64,000 nt of DNA from Lampris incognitus (GCF_029633865.1 NC_079220.1:59731612-59795611); one strand, 5' to 3'. Counted from the first letter of the stretch, positions 1 to 10,640 are shown. Made by a program: numbers and translations. Notes: generated from the sequence alone by a model not told the origin.

Positions 1-297
1 GGTTCGCTACATTGGTGTCAGAAGTGATGGAGAGACCTTGAGGCCACTGGAAGCGTGTGTGCCCAGAGGCGGGGGGGGGGGGGGCTGGTATGCTGAAGCG
101 CGGGGATGCGCTTCCTGAAGGAGCGGGTAGTGTACCATGCATGGATAAATAGACTCGCCCTGGCTAACGGGTCCGACCCTTTAGTCAGCTGGTTAACGTT
201 GTCACCCGTGGTGTGGGAAACCCGGGTTCGTGTCCCAGCTGCGGCGGATTCTGGGCTGCCCCCTGAATTCGCTACATTGGTGGACAATAACAATTAG
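1..297 (+). mobile_element. Fragment of a tRNA-like interspersed repeat
   Basis: Positions 173-245 contain a degenerate A-box-like stretch (TTAGTCAGCTGG) and a B-box-like stretch (GGGTTCGTGTCCC), the two parts of a tRNA-type pol III promoter. The 15-mer TTCGCTACATTGGTG occurs at 3-17 and again near 267-281, so the piece could be one unit of a tandem or LTR-leader type repeat cut by the window edge. There is also a G-run at 70-84. The two short frames here are not convincing proteins. The family is not identified. Confidence 0.4.
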
Positions 298-454
298 GCC
301 AGTAGCAGTGTACAGAATGAAGACCATGAGCGGTCTCAGTCCCTTTCACCTTGCACTTCATTTCGTACAATAGGAAAGCGGCACAGAATGACAAAGGCCA
401 TCTAGGACAGACCTGTCAGTGAATCACCTAAATGATGCAGCCCTGTTTATCCAT

Positions 455-780
455 CCACCCATCCATCCATTCATTTTCCGAACCGCTTATCCTGCTGTCA
501 GGGTCGTGGGGATGCTGGAGCCTATCCCAGTAGTCACTGGGCAGCAGGCGGGGAGACACCCTGGACAGGCCGCCAGACCATCACACAGGGCCCACACACA
601 CACACACACATATTCATACGTAGGGGTAATTTAGTATGGCCGATTCACCTGAAACCCACACAGACACTGGAAGAACATGCAAACTCCACACAGAGGACGC
701 CCCGGACTACCCCGGGGCTCCAACCCAGGACCTTCTTGCTGTGAGGCGACTGCGCTAACCACTGCACCACCGTGCCGCCA
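455..780 (-). mobile_element. DANA-like tRNA-derived SINE, with target-site duplication
   Basis: On the minus strand this begins with a tRNA-like head (A box near GTGGCGCAGTGGTTAGCG, B box GGTT-GAGCCC), continues into the conserved core that includes GGAGTTTGCATGTTCTTCC, and ends in a tail rich in GGATGG. The 14-bp flanks CCCTGTTTATCCAT at 441-454 and 781-794 match exactly and are a target-site duplication, so both ends are defined. A short CA tract interrupts the body near 594-611. DANA/V-SINE-type elements of this structure are common in teleosts. Confidence 0.85.
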
Positions 781-1028
781 CCCTGTTTATCCATTATTGC
801 TAATGTAACTGATGCGGATGGATCTGTCTGGGTTGGCTGTTCACTGGCACCAGGATAGCTGTCCTGGAAGCTGGACCTAGGAAAGCCCTGAAAGAGCAAT
901 GGGCTGCTGTTTTCTTGAGTCATAAGGCCATAAAGTGTTGTCCCTGATGTTAATACAGCCATCTTACAGTGGCAATGCCCATGAAAAAGCAGACTTACAT
1001 CTGTCTTATGTCAGTTACTCTGTGTGCA

Positions 1029-1371
1029 GCTACTGGTGGCTAGCCTGTGTTAACTAATGCCTACTGATGGCTAGCCTGTGTTAGCTAACGCTTACTGATG
1101 GCTAGCCTGTGTTAGCTAACACCTACTGATGGCTAGCCTGTGTTAGCTAACGCCTACTGATGGCTAGCCTGTGTTAGCTAACGCCTGCTGATGGCTAGCC
1201 TGTGTTAGCTAACGCTTACTGATGGCTAGCCTGTGTTAGCTAACACCTACTGATGGCTAGCCTGTGTTAGCTAACGCCTACTGATGGCTAGCCTGTATTA
1301 GCTAACGCCTACTGATGGCTAGCCTGTGTTAGCTAACGCCTGCTGATGGCTAGCCTGTGTTAGCTAATGCC
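1029..1371. repeat. 31-bp minisatellite, about 11 copies
   Basis: The unit reads roughly TGGCTAGCCTGTGTTAGCTA followed by ACGCCTACTGA and repeats head to tail. It contains the self-complementary words GCTAGC and TTAGCTAA. Copies differ mainly at ACGCC/ACACC/ACGCT and CTACTGA/CTGCTGA. The first and last copies are the most diverged (TAATGCC). No reading frame is supported. Confidence 0.9.
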
Positions 1372-3843
1372 TTGACAGAGTGCTGGCTACAGTCTGCTGT
1401 GATCCATGTCTAGATCCCTGCTGGTAGAATTAGCCTTTTAAGCCTGGGGCCAGTCCAGGAGGACAGATTGGGTCAGTCTGTCAAGGATATCAGCTCGGGA
1501 AAGTGCTTGTGTGGAAGTGATTAGCTCTGACGTTAATCAGCCATTAAACTAAAGCTTCGCAAAAGTGTCTGGCTGACTGAAGCACTGTCTGGAAGCTGTT
1601 CAGCGGCTGCAGTGAAAAGATGAGCAGAAGAACAAGAAAAACAAAAACCAAGTCTTCAACCATTACTTGGGAGATTCCAGGATGCTTAAGTGTAAGGATT
1701 TTTAATGTGGGATAAATTATAGTTTCTCTTATATCATATTTCCCATCGTCAGTATGCATTTCCACAATTCATTGGCCTTCTGGCTGCTCTGAAACGCTTT
1801 GGAAGAGTTTCATTCCAAACACATATTTTTATAAAAAAAACAAAAAGTCACTTTTCAGTCAGTGCTCGGTACTTCTTAAAAATCTTAGTACTGAATACAG
1901 TACGTTTATAACTTGAGTAACACGTATGCGAGCATTTTGATTTAGTAATTGGATGACATACGTAGTCATAAAAAAACCATGTTGCATCTTTGATGAAAAA
2001 AACCCCTCTCCGTTTTGATAGGGAAACGCGGCATGATGATCTGCCCCATGTGAGCACATCTCCCTCAGCAACAGAGTGTCCTCCCCCTCCTCTCCGTTCT
2101 CCTCCGTCTCCCTCTCTCTGTGTCTCGCCCACCCTCTCATTTGCTGTTCAGAGGGGAGCAGAAGCATCTGTCTATTGTGAGGGACCCAGGGCGCTCCGCA
2201 ACGTCGTGTTAAGTAATAACCGCCGGTGACGTCAAAGGCTCTCCGCCTGAGCTGGAATGAGGGACGGAGGGAGGAGGAGGAGGAGGAGGAAGGACGAGGG
2301 GAGCGCGCAAGAGCCATGCAGCCAATCGTGAGAATCCTCCTTCTGCCCGTGTGTCCGTATGTGTCGGTCGGTCCACCTGCATCTGCGTGTCAATACTGTT
2401 GATATTCAGTACGCGTCACCGGCGTTTGTTTATGCATAAGCCTAAAAGAGCCCGTGTGATGTGATTTCTGCTGTGGCGGTCTGCGCCAACGCCAGCGTAC
2501 ATCACAGCAGTGTTGTTGTTTTTTGTTCCTTGGTGACTCAACTGCCTCATTTTGATTGATTTGGAAAGATACAGACACTGTTCATCGTGCAGTGCTGTGC
2601 ATTTCTGCACAGTGCCAGCCCCTCCGTGTTGCTCAGTGCAGTTCTGCACACTATCGTCCTGCCACACGGACCTGCGGTGTTGCGGGCCTGGAGCCAGAGC
2701 AGTGTCTGCTCATCCTCCTCTGTCACTGTGAGATCAAGTTTGTTTTGGTTTTTTACAGGAACATTATAGGACGGTCTGGAGACAACAGCTACCTCTGGTG
2801 CACTATTTCCCCCACTGGCACTGTTGTTTGTTTTTGAAGGTGACCTTGAATCATTTTGAGTGGACTTATTGAAATTGGTCATTTCTTTTCTGTAGACAAA
2901 ACCGGGACCTTAAAAGGAGGCACTTATTGGTGGTGCTGGCTGATACCGACCCTGAATGTAACGGCTTCACGAGTTAAACTATGGGAGAGCGTCGCAAATG
3001 GGCTACGAAAGTTCCACATTTGTTTTCATTTTGACCCTTGCCCCTCACTCTCATTTCTAGAGTCAAAGCCCAGATTCTTTTTGAGGACTGAGTGGGGATT
3101 AGGGCTCTTAAAGGGTTACACTCCCTAATGGGAACATGTTACAGAAGTGGCAGCGAGTGTAGGATGTATTAGGGGATTACGCCCTAAGACAATATAACGG
3201 CCTCGGCTTGTCTCACTGTCGCTGCTGCCCTGTCAGGTGAGGTCTGTTTGTTATATGAGCATGCTATGCACTCACTCATGAAAATTGCATATCAATAAAT
3301 AACCATAAATAGCGGCACCATGCATTAAAAGCAGTAGTCCCAGTGTAATATCATCGCTATGGTATGGGTGGAGGTGTGACATTGGATTGCTCTGAGGTGT
3401 TTGTAGTAAAAACAGCCCTGGATGGCCTCATCAGGACTGTGGGGCTACAAGTGTCACGAACAGCCAACCTGCTCTCTTTCCCATTGATTTGTAGTCTGGC
3501 CTAGTTGATGAATCTGGCTCCATAGGAAGACTTAAAGCCGTAGTCTTCTCTTTAGTCTGCCTCTGCCTGTCATTGTCTGCCCCTCTTATCCAGTCCTGAC
3601 TTTTCCATAGCAGCCCTTTCACCAGGTACGTCATTGCCTGGTGTGAGCAAACCCAAGACTTTCAAGAATGTATAAAGGTCCACGGTAAATCTACTTCCAG
3701 TGGTCCAGCAGCTTCCTCTCACCACCTCAGACAGCTGCTGTGATGTCAGAAGTACAGGCTGTCTCGTCATGTGCAGAATGGTGGACACTGATGGTGAAAT
3801 GATGTATTTGAAGCATACATTAGAGCAAAGTAGAAGAATGTAA
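1372..3843. other. Unassigned sequence with a possible CRE-bearing GC-richer patch
   Basis: I see no gene or known repeat here. Positions 2040-2320 are richer in C/T and CpG than their surroundings and contain a perfect palindromic cAMP response element, TGACGTCA, at 2227-2234. That could mark an upstream promoter or enhancer, but no splice or protein evidence supports a transcript. The short open frames on both strands overlap each other and show no recognisable domain. Confidence 0.35.
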
Positions 3844-3844
3844 T

Positions 3845-4133
3845 CCATCCATCCATCTCTTATCCAAACCACAGGGCCCTCACACACACACACACACACA
3901 CATATACCTAGGGACAATGTAGTACGGCTGAGTCACCTGACCTACATGTCTTTGGACTGTGGGAGGAAACCGGAGCCCCCGGAGGAAACCCACACAGACA
4001 CGGGGAGAACATGCAAACTCCACTCAGAGGACGACCCGGGACCACCCCCAGGGTTGGACTACCCCGGGGCTCGAACCCAGAACCTTCTTGCTGTGAGGCG
4101 ACCGTGCTAACCACTGCGCCACCATTCCACCTT
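3845..4133 (-). mobile_element. DANA-like SINE
   Basis: Same family and orientation as the copy at 455-780: a tail of CCATCC words with a CA tract at the left, the conserved core around 3950-4020, and the tRNA-like head at the right (CTCGAACCCAGAACC, then CTAACCACTGCGCCACC). Part of the tail-proximal body is missing. The flanks AGAATGTAAT and AGAACATAAT might be a decayed target-site duplication, but this is weak. Confidence 0.8.
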
Positions 4134-4539
4134 AAAGAACATAATTACAAAGACTATTAATGAAAAGAAAAGAAAAACGTTCAAGCTGACTTGCCATGAT
4201 ACCTGATGTTTCCCAAGGCAAATGGTGCGTCGAGGTCTAATCATTCAAGCTAAGTGTGTGTGGTGGGGTAGAAGACATGGGAAATACTGCCCCTATTTAT
4301 ACACGATCTGTCGAGCTCTGTAGCATATGCTTCCAGCAAATCCATTACTCACATTGCCTCATCAGTGCAGGATTTAATACCTCTGTATACACGTTAGGTC
4401 TTCTTTTCTGTTGCACACTGTAAGGGGATAGATACCGTCAATACCAGCGCTGCTTGAACTTGATGTGACGCAACTTCACGGGTCTATGTAAAACACATGG
4501 CGTGCGTGGCGTTTCTCTTTAAACCTTATCAGCGCTGTG

Positions 4540-5400
4540 AGGCCACCTATGCTATGACGCAAGAGCCGACATCAGCACCTTGGATACGGACACGCCACTC
4601 ACCGCGGGGCTCCTGCCCCGTTTTGGACCAATCAGCGTGTGTGTTTTGCAGATGGCGCTAAGCGCCGCCCACACTCCGCTTCCCGGCGTAAGGAGTCCGC
4701 TGTGGGAATCTCCTTCCCCGGCAGATGCGCGCAGGCGTGTGTTGGTCCGCAGTTTATTTTCTGTTGTCCACTCGGAGGGTTTTACCGAGGAAACACTAGT
4801 ATACCTTCCCAAAGTCTGCTCCGCGGCGTTCGCCGCTTTCCAGCAAACAGGAATCGCCGCGTCTTTCTGCACAGATTCGTCCCAATGTCTCGTATGTGAC
4901 TGTTGTGAACAATAACAAGTGCTGTCGAGTAATGTCGGACTCGTCCTTTCAGCCGCACTCCCTGAATAACCGGTCAAGAGCTGCGAGGCGCCCGCCCGCC
5001 CGCCCGGCTGGGAGGAGGGCGGCCTGTCTGGGCTCCAAAATGACACAGTCCCCTTGTTTGGTAGCTGGGAAAGTAACTGCGTGTTCAGGACCGCCGGTCC
5101 TGCTCTTCTCTTCACGGGGAATTATTCCCGTCTCCTGCCGTCAGCCCCAGCGCCGCCCAACCCAGCGCCGCGCCGCGCCGCGCCGGCCTGTCGTGACGCA
5201 AGCCTTAATGTTATGGGCGTCTCTTCATGTCATATGTCTTGGAGTGACATTACACCTCAGCCAATCAGTATCCGAGACTAGCCAACGTCCGTGAGGCGGG
5301 ATTAGTCTAACCGACCAATCGTAGCGCCCCGTATTGTTTTTGCCCGTGTGACCGCATCACCGCCTCCCTCGTGCCCGTGGCGGAGGGAGGCTATAAATAC
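4540..5400 (+). promoter_or_regulatory. tob1 promoter and CpG-rich upstream region
   Basis: GC- and CpG-rich DNA leads into the first exon of tob1. The core promoter has a TATA box, TATAAATA, at 5392-5399. CCAAT boxes lie at 5261-5265 and 5315-5319, and another CCAAT lies near 4629. CRE/AP-1-like TGACGCA motifs occur at 5194-5200 and near 4555. TATA, CCAAT and CRE elements together fit an inducible immediate-early-type promoter, which agrees with the serum-responsive behaviour known for BTG/Tob genes. Factor binding is inferred from motifs only. Confidence 0.7.
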
Positions 5401-5422
5401 AGGGGAGCGGCGGCGGTAGTGG

Positions 5423-5642
5423 GACGAAGTTGTAAAACTCCCGAGGAGGAGGGAGCGACGCTGCCGAGAGGACACCGCGAAAGATCCCAACGCCGCCGAG
5501 CCTCCCGAACCACACGGACTGGAATACTCTTTTGTAATGCCGACAATCTCTTGCCCGTGAAGAAACGTGTTTATACCCCACTCTCTTTTTTCTATTTGCA
5601 CTACCGCTACTTCCAAACTACTGAGAAGCCTTTGACGACAGC
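5423..5642 (+). other. tob1: tob1 non-coding exon 1 (5' UTR)
   Basis: The start is placed about 25-30 bases after the TATA box at 5392-5399, so the exact 5' end is an estimate. The end is set by a strong splice donor, AGC|GTAAGTAT, with GT at 5643-5644. The exon is CG-rich and contains no start codon in frame with tob1. Vertebrate TOB1 commonly has an untranslated first exon and a single coding exon, which matches this layout. Confidence 0.65.
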
Positions 5643-5754
5643 GTAAGTATGTGCGCCGCCCGCCTGTGCTGCCACGCTGTGGACCGCTGCCGCCTGCTGT
5701 CTGGCTTGTTCGGAACCCGTCCTAACCCTTATTCGCTGGCCACTTGCTCGCTGC

Positions 5755-5895
5755 CGGGCGGCTCGCTGCCGGGCGGCTGGCCGGCCGGCTGGCTGGTTGG
5801 TTGGCTGGCTGGCCGGCCGGCCGGCTGGCTGGTTGGTTGGTTGGCTGGCTGGCTGGCTGGCTGGTTGGTTGGTTGGCTGGCTGGCTGGCTGGCTT
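5755..5895. repeat. GGCT/GGTT tetranucleotide tract
   Basis: Degenerate repetition of GGCTGGCTGGTTGGTT with some CCGG insertions, about 140 bp, just inside intron 1 of tob1. The regular G pairs on the plus strand make structure formation in RNA or DNA possible. Confidence 0.85.
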
Positions 5896-5946
5896 CAGCT
5901 TGATGTGTTAAGCTGATTTGCTGCGTCAGTCCGCGGAGTTGGGGAG

Positions 5947-5949
<3 letters not shown>

Positions 5950-6032
<83 letters not shown>

Positions 6033-6042
6033 TTGTTTGTGT
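5950..6042. repeat. Compound GT/TA/GT microsatellite
   Basis: About 15 GT, then about 16 TA, then about 10 GT units inside tob1 intron 1. Apparent protein frames across it are artefacts of the dinucleotide repeats. Confidence 0.95.
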
Positions 6043-6480
6043 TTGCTCTTCCACCGAGGCGGTTCTGCTGGTCTTCATAGGGACAGTTGGACGAGGCATG
6101 CAGTGGTTTTTGTCCTTTTGGGCGGTTCCGTTCATTTACACGGTAACTTTTACGGACGTGTAGAATTGGGGTGAGAACAAAAACCCAAACCAAAGCCAGC
6201 GACGCCGTCTTCGGCCCCGGCCTTCATGTAACCCAGGGGCCGGTCCCTGAATGTGGCAGGGTGATGTCGACTCCACCACGGAATCTTTGCTAACCTCCAC
6301 CCGGCGGTGTAACGCCACCGAGGCAGGGCGCCGCTGCAGTCCTGCCAGCTCTCGATTCGGCGGTGTTTACGACATGGCGGACAAGCCAGGGCGGCGAGCC
6401 CGGGGACGGAGCCGATACCGAGCGTTCAAGCCCACAAACACGACGCTTGTCGTGTCCTGCGGGCCGCGGCTGCTGCTGCC

Positions 6481-6607
6481 TGCAGCGTGCCCGTCCCTTG
6501 CCCGCAGCGTGCCCGTCCCCTGCCCGCAGCGTGCCCGTCCCCTGCCCGCAGCGTGCCCGTCCCCTGCCCGCAGCGTGCCCGTCCCCTGCCCGCAGCGTGC
6601 CCGTCCC
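6481..6607. repeat. 22-bp GC-rich minisatellite, about 6 copies
   Basis: The unit is GCAGCGTGCCCGTCCCCTGC plus CC, repeated almost without change between 6481 and 6607 in tob1 intron 1. Because 22 is not a multiple of three, the same peptide pattern appears in all frames, so the overlapping open frames here are not genes. Confidence 0.9.
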
Positions 6608-7392
6608 CCTGCACTTCTGGACTGTGTTGTATGTTAAGTACATGGCGTGGCTGAGTTAGTCCGACCAGCGCGTCAGTTTGCAGACTGCCCCCCCCCTCTC
6701 TGCCTCCCTGCCTCCCTGCCCCCCTTCTCTCTCTGCCTCCCTGCCCCCCCCCCTCCTCTGCCTCTGTGCCTGTGGCAGGCGGTCCGGTATTATGTAAGGC
6801 GACACCGGAGTCACGATGCCGGCCTCCCGGGTAAAGGCTGAAGTAAAGCCCGGCTAGCCGAGGCAGGGGGACAGACGCAGCGTGTCATCAACAAACGCGA
6901 CCGTCGGGCTTGGTGTTGTGCGACGCACCGTCCTTATTGGCTGTCGTCGCCACTCTAGTTATTACTTATTTTCATGGTAGCCATGTTGCAATAACAGCAG
7001 CTTGCTGCTTAGGTGTGTGTTCGTGCAGATTAAAGGGTTATATTTTTGTACATGCAACGAAGCCCTTCAAAACCGCTTTATCCAATCCGGTCAGCAAAGG
7101 GTTAAGTGTTAAAGAGCGTTTTTACCCCCCTCCCCACCCCCACCCCCACCCCACCCCCCATACAAAGCCGGCTGTCGTGCGCTCAGCCACCGAGTGAGAG
7201 ATGAGGGAGAGCTGCTGTGAGCGTGGTATAGAAAGATAACAAGCTGGGAAGATAAATAGACCCGTAGGATGTCTCAAAACTCACAGAGATAAACATGCTG
7301 ATGAAAGTTGTTTATTTTTTTCCATTTATCAAATTGAGACACTAGTTTTTTTTTTTCCTTGCCTAATTCTGGCACTTTCCTAATTGTTGCAG

Positions 7393-7633
7393 GAGGAACA
7401 CGATAACACCCAGTGGAAGGACACAACCTCTACAAAGCCAGCACTTTTTTGATTTTCGAGCCCGTTTCAACTGAGTTCTAGTTCCTCATTTTGCCCGGTG
7501 TCAGCCCAACACTTTGCCCAGTCTGGAGAGCCTTTGTGCTGCCCACCACGGATAAACAAAGCAGACCCAGTGGACGCGCTCGAGGCCAGATACACTTAGT
7601 CTCCAAACGCCTGGTGAATTTCAGCAGTCAGCT
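7393..7633 (+). other. tob1: tob1 exon 2, 5' UTR part
   Basis: Sequence between the splice acceptor at 7391-7392 and the tob1 start codon at 7634. It has no significant upstream reading frame in phase with tob1. The start-codon context (CAGCTATGC) is weak by Kozak standards, which may lower initiation efficiency. Confidence 0.6.
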
Positions 7634-8653
7634 ATGCAGCTTGAAATCCAAGTAGCTCTCAACTTCATCATTTCATACCTGTACAACAAGCTGCCAAGGC
7701 GGCGGGTCAACATTTTTGGCGAGGAGCTGGAACGGCAGCTGAAGCAGAAATATGAAGGACACTGGTACCCAGACAAGCCATACAAGGGCTCAGGATTCAG
7801 ATGCATCCACGTGGGGGAGAAGGTGGACCCTGTGGTGGAGAAGGCAGCCCAAGAGAGCGGGTTGGACATTGAGGATGTTCGCAACAACTTGCCCCAGGAC
7901 CTCAGTGTTTGGATTGACCCCTTTGAGGTGTCCTACCAGATTGGGGAAAAGGGACCTGTCAAGGTGCTCTATGTTGATGACAGCAATGAAAGTGGAGCTA
8001 CTAGCGTGGGTCTGGACCTTGACAAGGAGATCAAGAACAGTTTCAACCCTGATGCGCAGGTCTTCATGCCTATCACTGAGCCTGTGAATGGCGCCTCTCC
8101 TGCCTCCAGCTCGCCTTCACCCCCCTTCGGCCACTCTGCAGCCGTCAGCCCCACCTTTATGCCCCGATCTACCCAGCCTTTGACCTTCACAACTGCCACC
8201 TTTGCTGCTACCAAGTTCGGCTCCACTAAGATGAAGAGCAGCGGCCGCAACAACAACAATGGCGGCAGCACTGCTGGGAGCAAGGTGGCACGTACCTCCC
8301 CCACCAACCTAGGCCTGAATGTGAACAGCCTCCTAAAGCAGAAAGCCATCTCCACCTCCATGCACTCTCTGTATGGGCTGGGTCTGGGCGCGCAGCAGCA
8401 CCAGAAGCCCTCCGCCCTGTCCCCTAATGCCAAGGAGTTTGTGTTTCCCAACCTGCAGAGCCAGGGCAGCCCAAGTGCCCTCTTCCCCGGGGACAGCTCG
8501 CTCAGCCTCAGCCCACTGCAGTACAGTAATGCCTTCGATATGTTTGCGGCCTATGGTGGCCTCAATGACAAGTCTCTTATGGAAGGCTTGAATTTCAGCT
8601 TGAACAACATGCAGTATTCTAACCAGCAATTCCAGCCAGTTATGGCCAACTAG
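7634..8653 (+). CDS. tob1: Tob1, transducer of ERBB2 (BTG/Tob family)
   Basis: This 339-residue protein is an antiproliferative adaptor that links the CCR4-NOT deadenylase to poly(A)-binding protein and promotes mRNA deadenylation in nucleus and cytoplasm. The start is fixed by the family N-terminus [11 protein letters not shown]. Residues 1-115 form the BTG domain: a basic stretch at 21-39 ([10 protein letters not shown].., NLS-like), box A around [11 protein letters not shown] (40-50) through GFRCIHV, and box B around [16 protein letters not shown] (86-101). Two PAM2 motifs for binding PABP are present: [11 protein letters not shown] (136-146) and [12 protein letters not shown] (262-273). 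Proline-directed serines at 153-164 match the region phosphorylated by ERK in mammals. The C-terminus [16 protein letters not shown] is the family ending. The Gln/Pro-rich linker of mammalian TOB1 is reduced to QQHQ. All coding sequence is in one exon. Whether this is the a or b fish paralogue cannot be decided here. Confidence 0.97.
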   Translation: MQLEIQVALNFIISYLYNKLPRRRVNIFGEELERQLKQKYEGHWYPDKPYKGSGFRCIHVGEKVDPVVEKAAQESGLDIEDVRNNLPQDLSVWIDPFEVSYQIGEKGPVKVLYVDDSNESGATSVGLDLDKEIKNSFNPDAQVFMPITEPVNGASPASSSPSPPFGHSAAVSPTFMPRSTQPLTFTTATFAATKFGSTKMKSSGRNNNNGGSTAGSKVARTSPTNLGLNVNSLLKQKAISTSMHSLYGLGLGAQQHQKPSALSPNAKEFVFPNLQSQGSPSALFPGDSSLSLSPLQYSNAFDMFAAYGGLNDKSLMEGLNFSLNNMQYSNQQFQPVMAN

Positions 8654-9033
8654 TTAATATCAAGGTACTATTTCTGCTTCTACTACAGGCAGAAATGAGC
8701 AGATATATGATAGGGCAAAAAACACACTCGTACATGCACATTTTAAAAAACCTGGAAAAAAAAAAAAGAAGAAAAGGTCAGAATGTCAAGGAAATAAAGT
8801 GACTTGTCACCTGTAAGATCTTTGTTACAAGTCCAAGAGCATGAGCCTGGGGGTGAAACACTTTGCCCTCTTGAGTTGTACCTTTTATTTTTTATTTTCC
8901 TCTTAATGATTAAGCTTGTAGTACAAGAAGTCCAAGCTTGGTTACCCAAACTTCAACATGCGTCTTTGTTTTGTTTTTGTTTTTTATTTTTTTTGCCAAC
9001 CAAGCACAAAATGATTTTTTTACGTGACTTAAG

Positions 9034-9066
<33 letters not shown>

Positions 9067-9690
9067 TATATATACACACACACACATATATATATACACA
9101 CACACACAAAAGAAGAAAAAACAAGTCATGGCCTCTTTTCAGTATTTAAAACATATAACTGGACACCGCCAATTTTCAAGAAAGTGGCATAAATGAGATT
9201 TCCTGGTCTTTTTTCTAATTGTATAATTTAATTTAGTACAGAGTTTGTAAAATATCAGAGTATCTATTGTTTCTACGACATGGTATTGCATTTATATCTT
9301 TTTACTACTCCAGTGATCCGTGATGGCTGCAGCGACTTTATGTTATTTCTTTTTTTATTGAAATTGTAAAATGAAACCATCTTTAAAAAAAACACAGAAA
9401 AAACACAAAAACATTGACTATTCTAAAGATTGTCTACAGAATATTCCATAGTGGTGGGATTTAAGAATATTTGCTTTTTTTGAAAAACATAAGAGTTGTA
9501 TTTTCTGTTAAGAGTTTAAAGATTTTTGCTATATTATGGACAAAATGTAATCGTATATTAATTTTGTACCTACATTGTGCAATACTTGATAAAACAAAAA
9601 CGGTATAACAAAAGTATTTGGAGTCAGTGTCTTAAATGTTAAGAGGGACTGATAGTTTATTAAGTTTGTATTAAAAAGCTTGAAATAATG
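8654..9690 (+). other. tob1: tob1 3' UTR
   Basis: AU-rich sequence of about 1 kb follows the TAG stop. It contains A- and T-runs, a possible early AATAAA near 8793, and a TA/CA microsatellite at 9033-9108. The end is placed just after ATTAAA (9670-9675). Long AU-rich 3' UTRs are typical of unstable growth-control transcripts; the instability is inferred. Confidence 0.6.
9033..9108. repeat. TA/CA compound microsatellite in the tob1 3' UTR
   Basis: Alternating blocks of TA and CA dinucleotides (TA, CA, TA, CA, TA, CA). UA/CA alternation in the transcript could be polymorphic and could form weak secondary structure. Confidence 0.95.
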
Positions 9691-9720
9691 TTCGGTGTTG
9701 TGTTTTGTGTCGGTGTGGTG
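9670..9720 (+). terminator. tob1 polyadenylation signal and GU-rich downstream element
   Basis: ATTAAA at 9670-9675 is followed about 20 bases later by a strongly GT-rich stretch at 9694-9720, the classic arrangement for cleavage and polyadenylation. Cleavage is expected near 9690. An AATAAA near 8793 could give a shorter isoform but lacks an equally clear downstream element. Confidence 0.6.
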
Positions 9721-10145
9721 GTTAGCGGGCTGGCTGGGGTGTGTTGGGCTGATGCTGACAGTGTTTCTAGGGTAGCAGAACATGTCGGGGTGTGTTCTGT
9801 ACTCTGTCTTGCAGGGAATGGATATGAGTTGGTCTGTTTTTTTTGGGGGGGGTTTGAGCCCACCACAGCGCAACATATATATTTAAGTACAACTATTTTG
9901 TATTTGGTGAAGGGGGTTTTGACATCGTCCATGATGCTCCTGATAGCTTATCCAAATTTAAAGGCGAACCGGTTTCTTGCTCCACAACTTACTCTGTGTC
10001 GCCCAATCGTGAAGATCATAGATGCAAGGTAGAGGTCATACAGTTTCTAAAGCGTCTAGGTTTAGCATGCGTTTATGTAATGTTGTGGCCTGTAGACCGA
10101 CATTTTTCCAAGATTATGCTAAAACACCACATCTTTACGAACATC
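9721..10145. other. Unassigned sequence downstream of tob1
   Basis: No gene or recognisable repeat. GT-rich at first, then AT-rich. Open frames here are short and lack domains. Confidence 0.4.
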
Positions 10146-10640
10146 GTATGTGCCGCTGCCTTCAACACAGGCAGGTCGTATGTGCTGCCTTCAACACGGG
10201 CAGGTCGTATGTGTTGCCTTCAGCACGGGCAGGTCATATGTGCTGCCTTCAACACAGGCAGGTCATATGTGCTGCCTTCAACACGGGCAGGTCGTATGTG
10301 CTGCCTTCAGCACAGGCAGGTCGTATGTGCTGCCTTCAACACAGGCAGGTCATATGTGCTGCCTTCAACACGGGCAGGTCATATGTGCTGCTTTCAACAC
10401 GGGCAGGTCATATGTGTTGCCTTCAACACGGGCAGGTCATATGTGCCGCCTTCAACACAGGCAGGTCGTATGTGTTGCCTTCAGCACGGGCAGGTCATAT
10501 GTGTTGCCTTCAACACAGGCAGGTCATATGTGTTGCCTTCAACACAGGCAGGTCATATGTGCTGCCTTCAACACAGACAGGTCGTATGTGCTGCCTTCAA
10601 CACGGGCAGGTCGTATGTGTTGCCTTCAGCACGGGCGGGA
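10146..10640. repeat. 29-bp minisatellite, about 17 copies
   Basis: The unit reads GTATGTGCTGCCTTCAACAC then GGGCAGGTC. Copies differ at GTC/ATC, GCTG/GTTG and AACAC/AGCAC. As 29 is not a multiple of three, every frame cycles through the same three peptides, which explains three overlapping open frames of 166-227 codons. These are not genes. Confidence 0.93.

Larger units (their letters stand above)
5643..7392 (+). other. tob1: tob1 intron 1
   Basis: The intron runs from donor GTAAGT at 5643 to the acceptor TTCCTAATTGTTGCAG ending at 7392, preceded by a T-rich stretch at 7345-7380. It is filled with simple repeats: a GGCT/GGTT tract (5755-5895), a GT/TA microsatellite (5950-6042), a 22-bp GC-rich minisatellite (6481-6607), C-rich stretches around 6686-6760 and a run of C at 7123-7161. 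No second gene is visible in it. Confidence 0.6.

Noticed and set aside
173..245. Functional tRNA gene
   Set aside because: A- and B-box-like words are present, but the stems do not pair well and the stretch sits in a dispersed repeat.
4552..5115. 187-codon minus-strand frame over the tob1 promoter
   Set aside because: Lies in CpG-rich DNA where stops are rare; several frames on both strands are open together and none has a domain.
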